NCBI RefSeq assembly: GCF_003269295.1
Contig: NZ_QLTT01000003.1
Coordinates: 248,001-312,000 of the forward strand
DNA length: 64,000 nt
DNA from: Lentzea atacamensis
GTDB taxonomy: Bacteria > Actinomycetota > Actinomycetes > Mycobacteriales > Pseudonocardiaceae
Direction: 5' to 3'
Shown: positions 27,800 to 35,767 of the stretch, in pieces
Position numbering within the stretch: position 1 is the first letter of the stretch
Layout: every line of letters starts with the position of its first letter
Program-made: the position numbers and the translations under genes
The notes under the pieces: generated by a model
The model's input: only the letters and a program-made list of their open reading frames with translations
What the model was told of the DNA's origin: nothing
The model's database searches: none

Positions 27800-28005
27800 G
27801 CATCAGCGCACTGCGGGAGCACTCGGTGCTCTACGACCGCGACGAGCACGGCGAGTTCCTGCACTTCTACACCGAACTGGCGGGTGCGAGGGTGTTCTTC
27901 GAGGTGGTCGAGCGGATCGGTGACTACCGCGGCTTCGGCGTGGCCAACGCGGCCGTCCGGATGGCGGCCCGTCACGAGGCGAGGCAGTGCGCGGGCAGAG
28001 CTTGA
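27797..28005 (+). pseudogene. C-terminal remnant of a 3-dehydroshikimate dehydratase/HPPD-like fusion
   Basis: About 65 residues (LREHSVLYDRDEHGEFLHFY and ARVFFEVVERIGDYRGFG) match the iron-binding C-terminal part of 4-hydroxyphenylpyruvate dioxygenase-like domains, as in actinobacterial dehydroshikimate dehydratases; the FFEVVER Glu is an iron ligand. Everything upstream is gone. Together with the truncated MHS transporter it indicates a deleted shikimate/quinate catabolic locus. Confidence 0.7.
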
Positions 28006-28057
28006 TCACGGCGCTATCGTGAGAGCCGGGCCGCCGCCTGACGAAGGGACATTCGTG

Positions 28058-28960
28058 ATGAGGCGGCGCTGGTTCCCCGCTCTCCTCGCGGCCGTGCCGG
28101 CCCTGTGCGCCCTGACCGCACTCGGCTCCGCACCCGCCGCGGCGCAGCAGTCACCGCGATCGGCGATCTTCGGCGGTGGCCCGTTCTACTCGGACGGGCA
28201 AGCCGTGATGAACACCCTGCGCGCCTCCGGGTTCACGACCGTGATCCTCTGGAGCATCCACGTTCACCCCAGCGGCGACCTGTACTACAACGACGTCCTG
28301 ATCGTGCGGGACGGCCGGTACGTCGGCGATGCCGGCTGGCCCGCGCGGTTGCGGACGCTCAAGCAGGCACCGACGAGCGTCAACCGGATCGAGGTGTCGG
28401 TCGGTGCCTGGGCGGTGCCGGACTGGGAGAACATCGCCAAGCTGATCAGCTCTCAGGGCACCGGGCCGTCGAGCATCCTGCACCGCAACTTCCAGGTGCT
28501 GAAGACCGCCACCGGTGCGGACGCGATCAACAACGACGACGAGTCGTACTACCAGGTCGGCCCGACGGCGGCGTTCGCGCGGATGGCCGCGGGGCTCGGG
28601 TACTCGAAGTTCACGTTCGCGCCGTACACGAACCAGTCGTTCTGGGCGGGCCTGAAGAACAACCTCGGCACGATGGTCGACCGCGTGTACCTGCAGGGCT
28701 ATGCGGGCGGCGCCGGCAACAACCCGGCCACCTGGAACCGGGCGCTCGGCCTGACGGTGGATCCCGGACTCTGGAGCAAGCACGGTTCCGGGTGCGCGGC
28801 CGGTGACTCGCCCGCGACCGTGGAGAGCAAGATGCGGTCGTGGCGCGGTTCGGCCGGGATCACCGGTGGCTTCATGTGGCTCTACGACGACATGAAGAAG
28901 TGCTCCGCGCAGGGGACCGCGGCGGCCTACGCGCGCGCGATCCGCAACGGCGTCAGCTAG
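28058..28960 (+). CDS. Secreted protein, possible glycosidase-like TIM barrel, function unknown
   Basis: 300 aa from ATG 28058, with GAAGGG upstream; GTG 28055 is directly before. Residues 1-30 are a Sec signal ending APAAA. The mature part opens with IFGGGPFYSDGQAVMNTLR and SGFTTVILWSIHVHPSGDLY, contains GADAINNDDESYY and VDRVYLQGYAGG, and ends with GGFMWLYDDMKKC. The alternating strand-helix layout with Asp/Glu and Tyr/Trp at strand ends resembles GH18-like barrels, but the DxxDxDxE motif is absent. I would not assign an activity. Confidence 0.7.
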   Translation: MRRRWFPALLAAVPALCALTALGSAPAAAQQSPRSAIFGGGPFYSDGQAVMNTLRASGFTTVILWSIHVHPSGDLYYNDVLIVRDGRYVGDAGWPARLRTLKQAPTSVNRIEVSVGAWAVPDWENIAKLISSQGTGPSSILHRNFQVLKTATGADAINNDDESYYQVGPTAAFARMAAGLGYSKFTFAPYTNQSFWAGLKNNLGTMVDRVYLQGYAGGAGNNPATWNRALGLTVDPGLWSKHGSGCAAGDSPATVESKMRSWRGSAGITGGFMWLYDDMKKCSAQGTAAAYARAIRNGVS

Positions 28961-29060
28961 TGGCGCGTCCCGGACCGTTGGCGAGGTGATTCACGCTCAG
29001 CAGGGCACCTCGCGTCTGACCGCGAATTCGCCCGGCAACGTTCCGGGCCACGCCACCTAG
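28957..29060. repeat. About 104-bp imperfect inverted repeat spanning both convergent stop codons
   Basis: From outside in: CTAG/CTAG, TGGCG/CGCCA, CCCGGA/TCCGGG, CGTTG/CAACG, GCGAGGTG/CACCTCGC. The two CTAG ends contain the stop codons of the secreted protein (plus) and SsgA (minus). The right half has a 22-nt insertion holding its own palindrome GCGAATTCGC (29024-29033). It is probably a bidirectional terminator, with multi-arm folding on either strand. Confidence 0.75.
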
Positions 29061-29458
29061 TCGAGCAGCTTGCGCAGTTCGGCGTCGAAGTCGACGTAGT
29101 CGTTCTCGTGACCGGGGGCGACTACGTCGTACGTGGAGTTGAGGAACTCCTGCAGCTCGGAGGACCGCACGTGGAAGATGGCCTCCGACACGTCGGACCG
29201 CAGCTCCAGCACGGCGGTCGTCGAGTTGTACGGCCGCAGCCGCACGTCACCCGCACCGCTGGTGGTGATCAGTCCGTCGGCGAGCAGGTCGCGGCTGACC
29301 AGCCACACCGTTTCCTGGCGTCCCATGCGGAACGTCATGGTCACGGCGTGCGGGTCGTCGGCGCGGTAGCCGAGCTCGACCTCGACGGGCATGGGGCGCC
29401 CGGACGGGGCGATGAAGGCGAAGACGGACTCGGCGCCCACTCGTGTCACGTTCGTCAT
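29057..29458 (-). CDS. SsgA-like sporulation/cell division regulator
   Basis: 133 aa, ATG 29458. It matches the SsgA/SsgB-like protein fold end to end: strand-rich core with VTMTFRMGRQETVWLVSRDLL and a C-terminal helix (SELQEFLNSTYDVV). These proteins, found only in morphologically complex actinomycetes, position FtsZ (SsgB) and guide septum and spore-wall remodelling. The gene is alone, with its terminator-like inverted repeat downstream. Which SsgA-like subtype it is cannot be decided by eye. Confidence 0.9.
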   Translation of the reverse strand: MTNVTRVGAESVFAFIAPSGRPMPVEVELGYRADDPHAVTMTFRMGRQETVWLVSRDLLADGLITTSGAGDVRLRPYNSTTAVLELRSDVSEAIFHVRSSELQEFLNSTYDVVAPGHENDYVDFDAELRKLLD

Positions 29459-29557
29459 GCCCCCTTAGACGCGCGGCAACCTTCGTGGATGCCTCGCTCA
29501 GGAAAAGCGATCGGAACGTGATTTTCAACGGTCCGGGAGTATGACTTTTGACAACCG

Positions 29558-30499
29558 TCACGCGGGGTTGCCGCGCGGACGCAGACGGCCACCGGGAAGT
29601 GGTGGAGCTGGCAAACGGACGCCGTCGTAACCGTCCACCCGGCCGAACCTGTCGGCCTCCGCCTGCCATTCGTCCCGGTAGGAGACGATCTCGTCGTGGG
29701 TGCGGCCCACGAAGTTCCACCACATGACGATCTCCTCGCCGAACGGCTCGCCGCCGAGCAGCACAACCCTTGCGCCGTCCCGAGTTCCCAAGGTCAGCGT
29801 GGTGCGGCCGGTGCCGACGTAGCCGAGCGCGCCGGGGGTGAGAGCGGTTTCGCCGACGGTGACGTCACCGGTGTCGAGCAGGACGCCGTGCTCGAACCCG
29901 GGAGCCACGCCGAGCTCGATCGTTGCCCCTGCGGGCAGGATGATCTCCGCGCCGAGCAGCGGTGTGAACGTGGTCACAGGAGACGTCGAACCCGCCAGTT
30001 CGCCGAGGAACACCCGCACCGCGGCGCCGTCCAGCGTCACCGCCGGCGGCGCGTAGTGCTGGAAGTCGCGCGGGGCGTCCCGGTGGGCGTCCGGCAGCGC
30101 GACCCACAGCTGCACGCCGTGCAGGACGGTGGACGACGGGGTCGACACCTCGGAGTGCGCGATGCCGCGTCCGCCGGTCATCAGGTTCAGCTCTCCCGGC
30201 CGCACGAACGCGTGCACGCCGTGGCTGTCGCGGTGTTCGATCTCGCCGGTGAAGAGCCAGCTGACGGTCTGCAGCCCGGTGTGGGGGTGCGGGGCGACGT
30301 CCATCTTCACGTCGTCGGGCCCGTAGTGGTCGCAGAAGCACCACGCGCCGATGAGCGATCGCTGCTTCTGCGGCAACGTCCGGCGCACCGACATCGCGCG
30401 CGGACCGCCCAGCGGTACGTCCCTCGGCTCCAGGATCTCCGCCCCACCGGGGGTGGAGCTGCACGTCACTTCCGCGGGCTCGGCCTCGACATTGCTCAC
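29558..30499 (-). CDS. Pirin-family protein
   Basis: 313 aa from GTG 30499, overlapping the permease stop by 4 nt. The N-terminal cupin has the metal ligands APHPHTGLQTVSWLF (two His) and GGRGIAHSEVS (His, Glu); the C-terminal half is the second cupin ending GEEIVMWWNFVGR. Pirins bind Fe and some oxidise quercetin or act as redox-sensing co-regulators. Coupling to an iron-box-controlled transporter operon is notable and suggests co-expression; the function here is inference. Confidence 0.9.
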   Translation of the reverse strand: MSNVEAEPAEVTCSSTPGGAEILEPRDVPLGGPRAMSVRRTLPQKQRSLIGAWCFCDHYGPDDVKMDVAPHPHTGLQTVSWLFTGEIEHRDSHGVHAFVRPGELNLMTGGRGIAHSEVSTPSSTVLHGVQLWVALPDAHRDAPRDFQHYAPPAVTLDGAAVRVFLGELAGSTSPVTTFTPLLGAEIILPAGATIELGVAPGFEHGVLLDTGDVTVGETALTPGALGYVGTGRTTLTLGTRDGARVVLLGGEPFGEEIVMWWNFVGRTHDEIVSYRDEWQAEADRFGRVDGYDGVRLPAPPLPGGRLRPRGNPA

Positions 30500-32232
30500 G
30501 TGGCCGATCGTAGGCCGGACGCTGCCGCTGATCGGCGTGCCGGGCGTCGCGTCGCGGTGCCGGTCACGGCGAGCACCGAAAGCAGGACGAGCGCGCAGGC
30601 CGGTCCGAGCGTCGTCCACGGCGCGAGCTCGAGGTACTGCTGGTTCTCCGACAGCAGCCGGCCCCACTCAGGGGTGGGCGGTTGCTCGCCCAGACCGAGG
30701 AAACCGAGTGAGGCGAGCACGAGGACGGTGGTGGGCAGGCGCAGCAGCGCGTTGCGCAGCAAGGGAGGCAGCACGGCCGGGAGCAGGTGGTGGCGCAGCA
30801 GGTGCGCCGGTGAGGCGCCCAGCGCGACCGACGCGGTGATGTGATCGGTCGCCCGCTCCTGCTCGAACTGCGCAGCGGCCTGTGCGGCGTACGGGGTCCA
30901 GCCCACCAGGCAGACCGCCGCGGCGGCGCCCCACACGGACGGGCCGGTGACCGCGGTCGTGAGCAGCCCGGCCAGGACGGCAGGCAAAGTCGACATCATC
31001 TCGGTCAGCCCCGAGCTGATCTTTCCGGTCAGCGCGAGCAGCAGCCCGAGGACCACGCAGACCGCCGTCACCGCGACGGCGACCCCCGTCGTGCGCACCG
31101 CGCCGTGTCCGAGCCGGGCGAGTACGTCGCGGCCGAGCGCGTCCGTGCCCAGCGGATGGGCGAGCGACGGGGACAGCAGGCGGGAGGCCGTGTCGACCTG
31201 CAACGGGTCGCGGAGCAGCCCGGCCACGACCAGCGTGATCAGGGTGACCGCGCAGAACGCCGCCACCCAGCGGGCCGAACGACGGGGCGGCAGGACCGGG
31301 GGACGCGTGGCCATGAGCCCGCCGTCGCGCAGTGCTGGGCCGAGCAGAGCGCGGCGCAGGAGCTGGACCAGCAGGCCCGCGGCGAAGCCGAGCAGGATGA
31401 GACCCAGCGTCGCGGTCTGCAGCGGTGGCAGGTCCTGGGCCAGTGCGGCGTCCAGCGCGAGCCTGCCGAGGCCGGGGATGTTGAAGATCTTCTCCACCGC
31501 CACCGCGCCGCCGACCAGCCCGACGACGCTGGGCAGGAACTGCGGGAGCACTCCCGCCAGGGCGCCGCGCAGCGCGTGCCAGGCGATGCGGCCGGAGGTG
31601 AACCCGCAGGCGTGCCAGGTCCGCACCCACGGCTCGTCGAACGTGGCGGGCAGCGACTGCTCGAGCAGGGCGCCGATCACCGCCCCGGACGGCACGCCGA
31701 GCGCGAACGCGGGCAGCACCATCGACGCGGGCCCCTGCCAGCCGCCGGAGGGAAACCACCCCAGCCACACCGCGAACACCGTCGCGAGCAGTGAGGCGAG
31801 CAGGAACTTGGGCAGTGCGGCGAGGAACGCCGCCCCCGTGCCCGCCCGGCTGTCGCGCAGCAGCTGCCGCGATCCGAGGTACGTGGTGCGGGCGCAGAGC
31901 AGGGCGGCGACGGCGATGGTCACCACGAGGGCGCCGGCCATCAGCGTGAGCGAGACGGCGAAGGCGTTCGACACCGCGGGCAGGACGGGTTCGCCCGAGA
32001 CCCAGGAGGTGCCGGCGTCGCCGCTCAGCCATCGCGCGAGGTGCGTGAACGGCCCGTTGTCCAGACCGAGCTCGTCCCGGACGGCTGCCAGTTGCTCCGG
32101 GGTGGGGTCCTGGTCACCGGAACGGGCCCGCAGCACCGTCTGCGCGGGATCCGTCCCGGACAACCAGGGCAGCATCGCGACGGTCGCCAGCAGAGCCGCT
32201 CCGGCGACGACGCGGCCGGCCAGACCGCGCAC
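30496..32232 (-). CDS. Fused ABC permease (DppB-DppC in one chain), dipeptide/nickel/siderophore type
   Basis: 578 aa, start GTG 32232 overlapping the substrate-binding protein stop. Residues 1-300 are a DppB-like permease and residues 320-560 a DppC-like permease; each has about six membrane helices and its own EAA loop (HACGFTSGRIAWHALRGAL; ALGASPAHLLRHHLLPAVLPP). The two halves are normally separate proteins, so this is a fusion. No ATP-binding subunit is encoded in the operon. Transcribed between the lipoprotein gene and the pirin gene. Confidence 0.87.
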   Translation of the reverse strand: MRGLAGRVVAGAALLATVAMLPWLSGTDPAQTVLRARSGDQDPTPEQLAAVRDELGLDNGPFTHLARWLSGDAGTSWVSGEPVLPAVSNAFAVSLTLMAGALVVTIAVAALLCARTTYLGSRQLLRDSRAGTGAAFLAALPKFLLASLLATVFAVWLGWFPSGGWQGPASMVLPAFALGVPSGAVIGALLEQSLPATFDEPWVRTWHACGFTSGRIAWHALRGALAGVLPQFLPSVVGLVGGAVAVEKIFNIPGLGRLALDAALAQDLPPLQTATLGLILLGFAAGLLVQLLRRALLGPALRDGGLMATRPPVLPPRRSARWVAAFCAVTLITLVVAGLLRDPLQVDTASRLLSPSLAHPLGTDALGRDVLARLGHGAVRTTGVAVAVTAVCVVLGLLLALTGKISSGLTEMMSTLPAVLAGLLTTAVTGPSVWGAAAAVCLVGWTPYAAQAAAQFEQERATDHITASVALGASPAHLLRHHLLPAVLPPLLRNALLRLPTTVLVLASLGFLGLGEQPPTPEWGRLLSENQQYLELAPWTTLGPACALVLLSVLAVTGTATRRPARRSAAASGLRSAT

Positions 32233-33740
32233 TACTTCAGCCGGGTGTCGACGGTGATCAGCGAGCGCTCACGCGGGTCGAGCAGCACTCCCTCGACGCG
32301 CGTGCTGACGCCCTGCACGACCTTCTCGTTGACCAGCGGGATGACGGCGCCGGTGCGCAGGATCTCCGCCTCCGCCCGCATGATCTTCTGCTGCCGCTCC
32401 GCGGTGCCTGCTTCCGCGGCAGCGGCGGCGATCGCCTGGTCGACGGTGGGGTCCTTCAGGTCGGCGATGTTGTAGACGCCGGTGCTCATGAAGTCGCTCG
32501 TGAGGTACGCGACCGCGTCACCGGTGTCGAGCAGCGTCACCCGTGACAGCAGGAGCGCGTCGTACTTGCCGGCGAGGAGGTCGGCCTCCATCTGCGTGTA
32601 CTCGCGCACGTCCTGCTGGACGGTGAACCCGGCCTTCTCCAGCTGCTGCTGCAGAACGGACGCGGCCTCGGGCAGTTCGGCGCGGTTGGTGTAGGCGGCC
32701 AGGCGCAGCGTCCTGCCCTGCGTCTTCGCCTTGATCTCGTCGGTGGTCGCGGCGGTCGCCCTGCCGGTCACCGGGACCCGCTGGCCGGACGCCCACCCGA
32801 CAGCGGGTCCGAAGAGACCCTGCGCGGCGTCGGCGTAGCCGCCGAAGACCGAGTTGACGAGTGCGGAACCGTCCACGGCCGCGCGGGCCGAGGCCCGCAG
32901 CGACTCGTCGGTGAAGATTCCGGCGGCGGTGTTGAGGATCAGGCTGTCGGTCCGCACGGACGGCACGTCGTGGCGGGTGTTCACGTCGAGCAGCTTCGCC
33001 TGGGCGGTGGGGATCCACTCGGCGATGTCCACCTCGCCCGAGCGCAGTGCGTTGGTGCGAGCGGCACCGTCGGCGATCCAGGACACGTCGATGCCGGCCG
33101 CCTTGGCCTGCCCGCCCCAGTAGTCGTCGAAGCGGTCGAGCGTCGCGCCCGTCTTCCCGGTCAGCTTGGTGATCTTGAACGGACCGGTGCCGGTGCCGAT
33201 CGGGGTGACGGTGCCGTCCGCCGCGTACGCCTTCGCGGCGAGGATGCCGAGCGCGGGGCTGGCGAGCCGCAGGGGGAGCACCGGGTCGGCGGTCTTGGTG
33301 GTGATCGTGACGGTGTCGGCGTCGTCTGCCTTCACGGTCAGCGTCACGTCGCTGAGGACGCGGGGCTTGGACTTGGCCGCGCCGGCGTGGTCGAGCGCGT
33401 TGACGACCGACTCGGCGGTGAACTCCGTGCCGTCCTGGAACTTCGCCTGGCGCAGCTCGAAGACCCAGGTGGTGTCGTCCTTGCGGGTCCACGACTTCGC
33501 CAGTGCCGGCGCGGCGGCGCCGTCCTTGCCCAGCGCGGTGAGCCCTTCGGCCACGGACAGCTTGCCCAGCACGGTGGCGTCGTTGCTGTACGGCGACAGC
33601 GCCTGCACCGGCGGCACGGCGAGCGCGACCTTCAACCGGCCGCTCGTCGCGGTGTTCGCGTCACCGCCCGCGGCGAAACAACCGGCCAGCAGCGGGGTGA
33701 GGGCGAGCGCGGCGAAGAGGCGGTGGAGCGGTGAGCGCAC
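32232..33740 (-). CDS. ABC transporter substrate-binding lipoprotein (SBP family 5)
   Basis: 502 aa from GTG 33740, which has AGGA seven bases upstream and gives a clean lipoprotein signal (RLFAALALTPLLAGC, lipobox LAGC). The upstream GTG 33773 has poor spacing. The mature part has family-5 features: SYSNDATVLGKLSVAEGLT-like start, TTWVFELRQAKFQDGTEFTA and IGTGTGPFKITKL. The family carries peptides, nickel or metal-chelate complexes to DppBC-type permeases. The iron box 70 bp upstream points to an iron chelate or metallophore as cargo; this is inference. Confidence 0.88.
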   Translation of the reverse strand: MRSPLHRLFAALALTPLLAGCFAAGGDANTATSGRLKVALAVPPVQALSPYSNDATVLGKLSVAEGLTALGKDGAAAPALAKSWTRKDDTTWVFELRQAKFQDGTEFTAESVVNALDHAGAAKSKPRVLSDVTLTVKADDADTVTITTKTADPVLPLRLASPALGILAAKAYAADGTVTPIGTGTGPFKITKLTGKTGATLDRFDDYWGGQAKAAGIDVSWIADGAARTNALRSGEVDIAEWIPTAQAKLLDVNTRHDVPSVRTDSLILNTAAGIFTDESLRASARAAVDGSALVNSVFGGYADAAQGLFGPAVGWASGQRVPVTGRATAATTDEIKAKTQGRTLRLAAYTNRAELPEAASVLQQQLEKAGFTVQQDVREYTQMEADLLAGKYDALLLSRVTLLDTGDAVAYLTSDFMSTGVYNIADLKDPTVDQAIAAAAAEAGTAERQQKIMRAEAEILRTGAVIPLVNEKVVQGVSTRVEGVLLDPRERSLITVDTRLK

Positions 33741-33809
33741 GGTGGGTCCTGTCGGGGCGGAGAAGTCGGTCACGCCTCTGATCGGTGGAATCGAGGCCGG
33801 GTCAGCTTA

Positions 33810-33828
33810 TAAGGCAAGCCTTACCAAT
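33810..33828 (-). promoter_or_regulatory. Iron box (DtxR/IdeR/DmdR-type)
   Basis: TAAGGCAAGCCTTACCAAT agrees with the 19-bp consensus TWAGGTWAGSCTWACCTWA at 16 positions and contains the perfect inverted repeat TAAGGC-AA-GCCTTA. It lies in the divergent gap, 70 bp upstream of the substrate-binding protein. It predicts repression by an iron-loaded DtxR-family regulator. Confidence 0.75.
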
Positions 33829-33914
33829 GATTCTAAGGTGATTGAAATCTCAACGATGAGGTGGGTCGCAGGTGGCGCCGGGGCGCGTGATCGTAGGGTG
33901 GCGCGGGGGTACTT

Positions 33915-34868
33915 GTGAATCTTCGCGACGCGCTGCTCGCACACGTGTCGGGCAGCGGCTACGAACTGGACGCCGCTCAGCTGGTCGCCGTCGACCGGCT
34001 GGCGGAGCTGGGGGAGCGCCGCCGGGGCGTCTACCTGCACGGGCCGGTCGGCCGGGGCAAGAGCTTCCTCGCGGACGCCTTCTTCGACGTGCTGCCCGTG
34101 AGACGCAAACGCCGCGTGCACTTCCACTCCTTCTTCCAGGAGCTGCACGCACGCATCTCAGCCCGTCTGCATTCACCGGGCGCGGTGAAGAAGGCCGTCG
34201 ACGAGCTGATCGGCCGTTGCGACGTGCTGGCGTTCGACGAGTTCCACCTGCACGACGTCGGCGACGCGATGCTGATGACCCGCCTGCTGGAAGTCCTGAA
34301 GGCGCGCGGTGTCATGGTCGTCGCCACGTCCAACTACCCGCCGGACGGCCTGCTGCCCAACCCGCTGTACCACGACCACTTCCTGCCAGGCATCGCGCTG
34401 GTGAAGGAACTGATGGACGCGGTCGAGCTCAACGGCGCCACCGACTACCGGCACCTGCACGGCCGCCCGCGCTCCCGGTTCGAGACCGGCTCGATCGTCA
34501 CCGACGCCGAACCACCGGCCGCGCCGGTCGTTCTGGAGATCAACGGCCGGGACGTCACCGCACTCGGGATCGGCGGCGGCCGCATCTGGTTCGACTTCGG
34601 TGATCTGTGCGAGAAACCGACGTCCACGCAGGACTACCTCGTGCTCGCGGATCGTTACGACGACTGGGTGATCACCGCCGTGCCGCGGCTGGAGACCTGC
34701 GATCGTGAGGCGCAGCAACGGTTCTCGAACGTCGTGGACGTTCTGGTCGACCGCGACGTCCGGCTGACGCTGGTGAGCGATCACCCGCTGAGCGAGATCG
34801 TCGGCGGCGACTCCCTCGACCTCGTGCGCACCGCCAGCCGTCTGGAGCTGATCAACACGACCGGGTGA
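33915..34868 (+). CDS. zapE: ZapE-like AFG1-family ATPase
   Basis: 317 aa from GTG 33915. Walker A is GPVGRGKS (about residues 44-51) and Walker B is VLAFDEFHLHDVGDAM; sensor region VVATSNYPPDGLLPNPLYHDHF is the AFG1/ZapE signature. In E. coli ZapE destabilises FtsZ polymers late in division; in actinobacteria the role is unproven. It is divergent from the iron-box transporter and 58 bp before the ion channel gene, possibly in one transcript with it. Confidence 0.9.
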   Translation: MNLRDALLAHVSGSGYELDAAQLVAVDRLAELGERRRGVYLHGPVGRGKSFLADAFFDVLPVRRKRRVHFHSFFQELHARISARLHSPGAVKKAVDELIGRCDVLAFDEFHLHDVGDAMLMTRLLEVLKARGVMVVATSNYPPDGLLPNPLYHDHFLPGIALVKELMDAVELNGATDYRHLHGRPRSRFETGSIVTDAEPPAAPVVLEINGRDVTALGIGGGRIWFDFGDLCEKPTSTQDYLVLADRYDDWVITAVPRLETCDREAQQRFSNVVDVLVDRDVRLTLVSDHPLSEIVGGDSLDLVRTASRLELINTTG

Positions 34869-34926
34869 ACAGTCGGACCGCTTCCACCGCCGATAGCTTC
34901 CAAAACCCCTGTGCTAGGAGCGGTGA

Positions 34927-35706
34927 GTGAAGATGCTGCGCGCCCGCGTCGGCTCGGTTGTGGAGAGCAACCGGTTCCAGCTGTTCATCATCGGCGTGAT
35001 CGTGGTCAACGCGATCACGCTGGGCGCGGAGACGTCGACGCTCCTGCACGCGGAGTTCGGTCCCGTGCTGACGACGATCGACCATCTCGCACTCGTGATC
35101 TTCACGTTCGAACTGGCCGCGCGGCTCTACGCGTCCGGCTGGAAGTTCTTCAAGGACCCGTGGAACGTCTTCGACTTCGTGATCGTGGCCATCGCGCTGA
35201 TCCCCACCGCGGGGCCGCTGTCGGTGCTGCGCTCGCTGCGCATCCTGCGGGCTCTGCGGCTCGTCGCGATGGTGCCGAGCATGCGGCGCGTGGTGACGGC
35301 GCTGGTGAGGTCGATTCCCGGCCTGGTGTCGTTGTCCGGACTGCTGGTGCTGCTCGTCTACGTCGGCGGCGTGATCGCGAGCAACCTGTTCGGCGACACC
35401 GGCGACCCGCGGTTCTCCGGCCTGGGCCCGACGTTGCTGACGCTGTTCCAGATCACCACCGGCGACGGCTGGTCGGACGTGATGCGCGACCTGATGGGGC
35501 AGAAGCCGTTCGCGTGGGTCTTCTTCCTGGTCTACCTGCTGGTCGGGACGTTCACGATGCTCAACCTGTTCATCGCGGTGGTGTGCAGCGCGATGCAGGA
35601 GGAGATCACCCTGCCCGCACCCAGGACCGCGTCGCACGACGATCTGCTGCTGCAGGAGGTCCGGGCGTTGCGCGACGAGGTGCGGGCACTGCGATCGGCT
35701 GCCTAG
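34927..35706 (+). CDS. Bacterial voltage-gated cation channel (NaChBac/BacNav-like)
   Basis: 259 aa from GTG 34927, AGGAG six bases upstream. One domain of six membrane helices: S4 carries Arg at about every third position (SVLRSLRILRALRLVAMVPS), S5-pore-S6 follows, and the last 25 residues form a heptad coiled coil (LLLQEVRALRDEVRALRSA) as in the tetramerising tails of BacNav channels. The pore reads TTGDGWSDV where NaChBac has TLESWAS, so the filter Glu is Asp and the next residue is Gly. This may alter Na versus Ca selectivity. Confidence 0.9.
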   Translation: MKMLRARVGSVVESNRFQLFIIGVIVVNAITLGAETSTLLHAEFGPVLTTIDHLALVIFTFELAARLYASGWKFFKDPWNVFDFVIVAIALIPTAGPLSVLRSLRILRALRLVAMVPSMRRVVTALVRSIPGLVSLSGLLVLLVYVGGVIASNLFGDTGDPRFSGLGPTLLTLFQITTGDGWSDVMRDLMGQKPFAWVFFLVYLLVGTFTMLNLFIAVVCSAMQEEITLPAPRTASHDDLLLQEVRALRDEVRALRSAA

Positions 35707-35713
35707 CAGGAGA

Positions 35714-35748
35714 TCCCGATCGGCGACGCCGCCGTACACCGATCGGGA
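35714..35748. terminator. Bidirectional terminator between channel and beta-helix genes
   Basis: TCCCGATCGG pairs perfectly with CCGATCGGGA over a 15-nt loop in the 61-bp convergent gap. Confidence 0.8.
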
Positions 35749-35767
35749 CCTCTGCAACCCCCGACTG

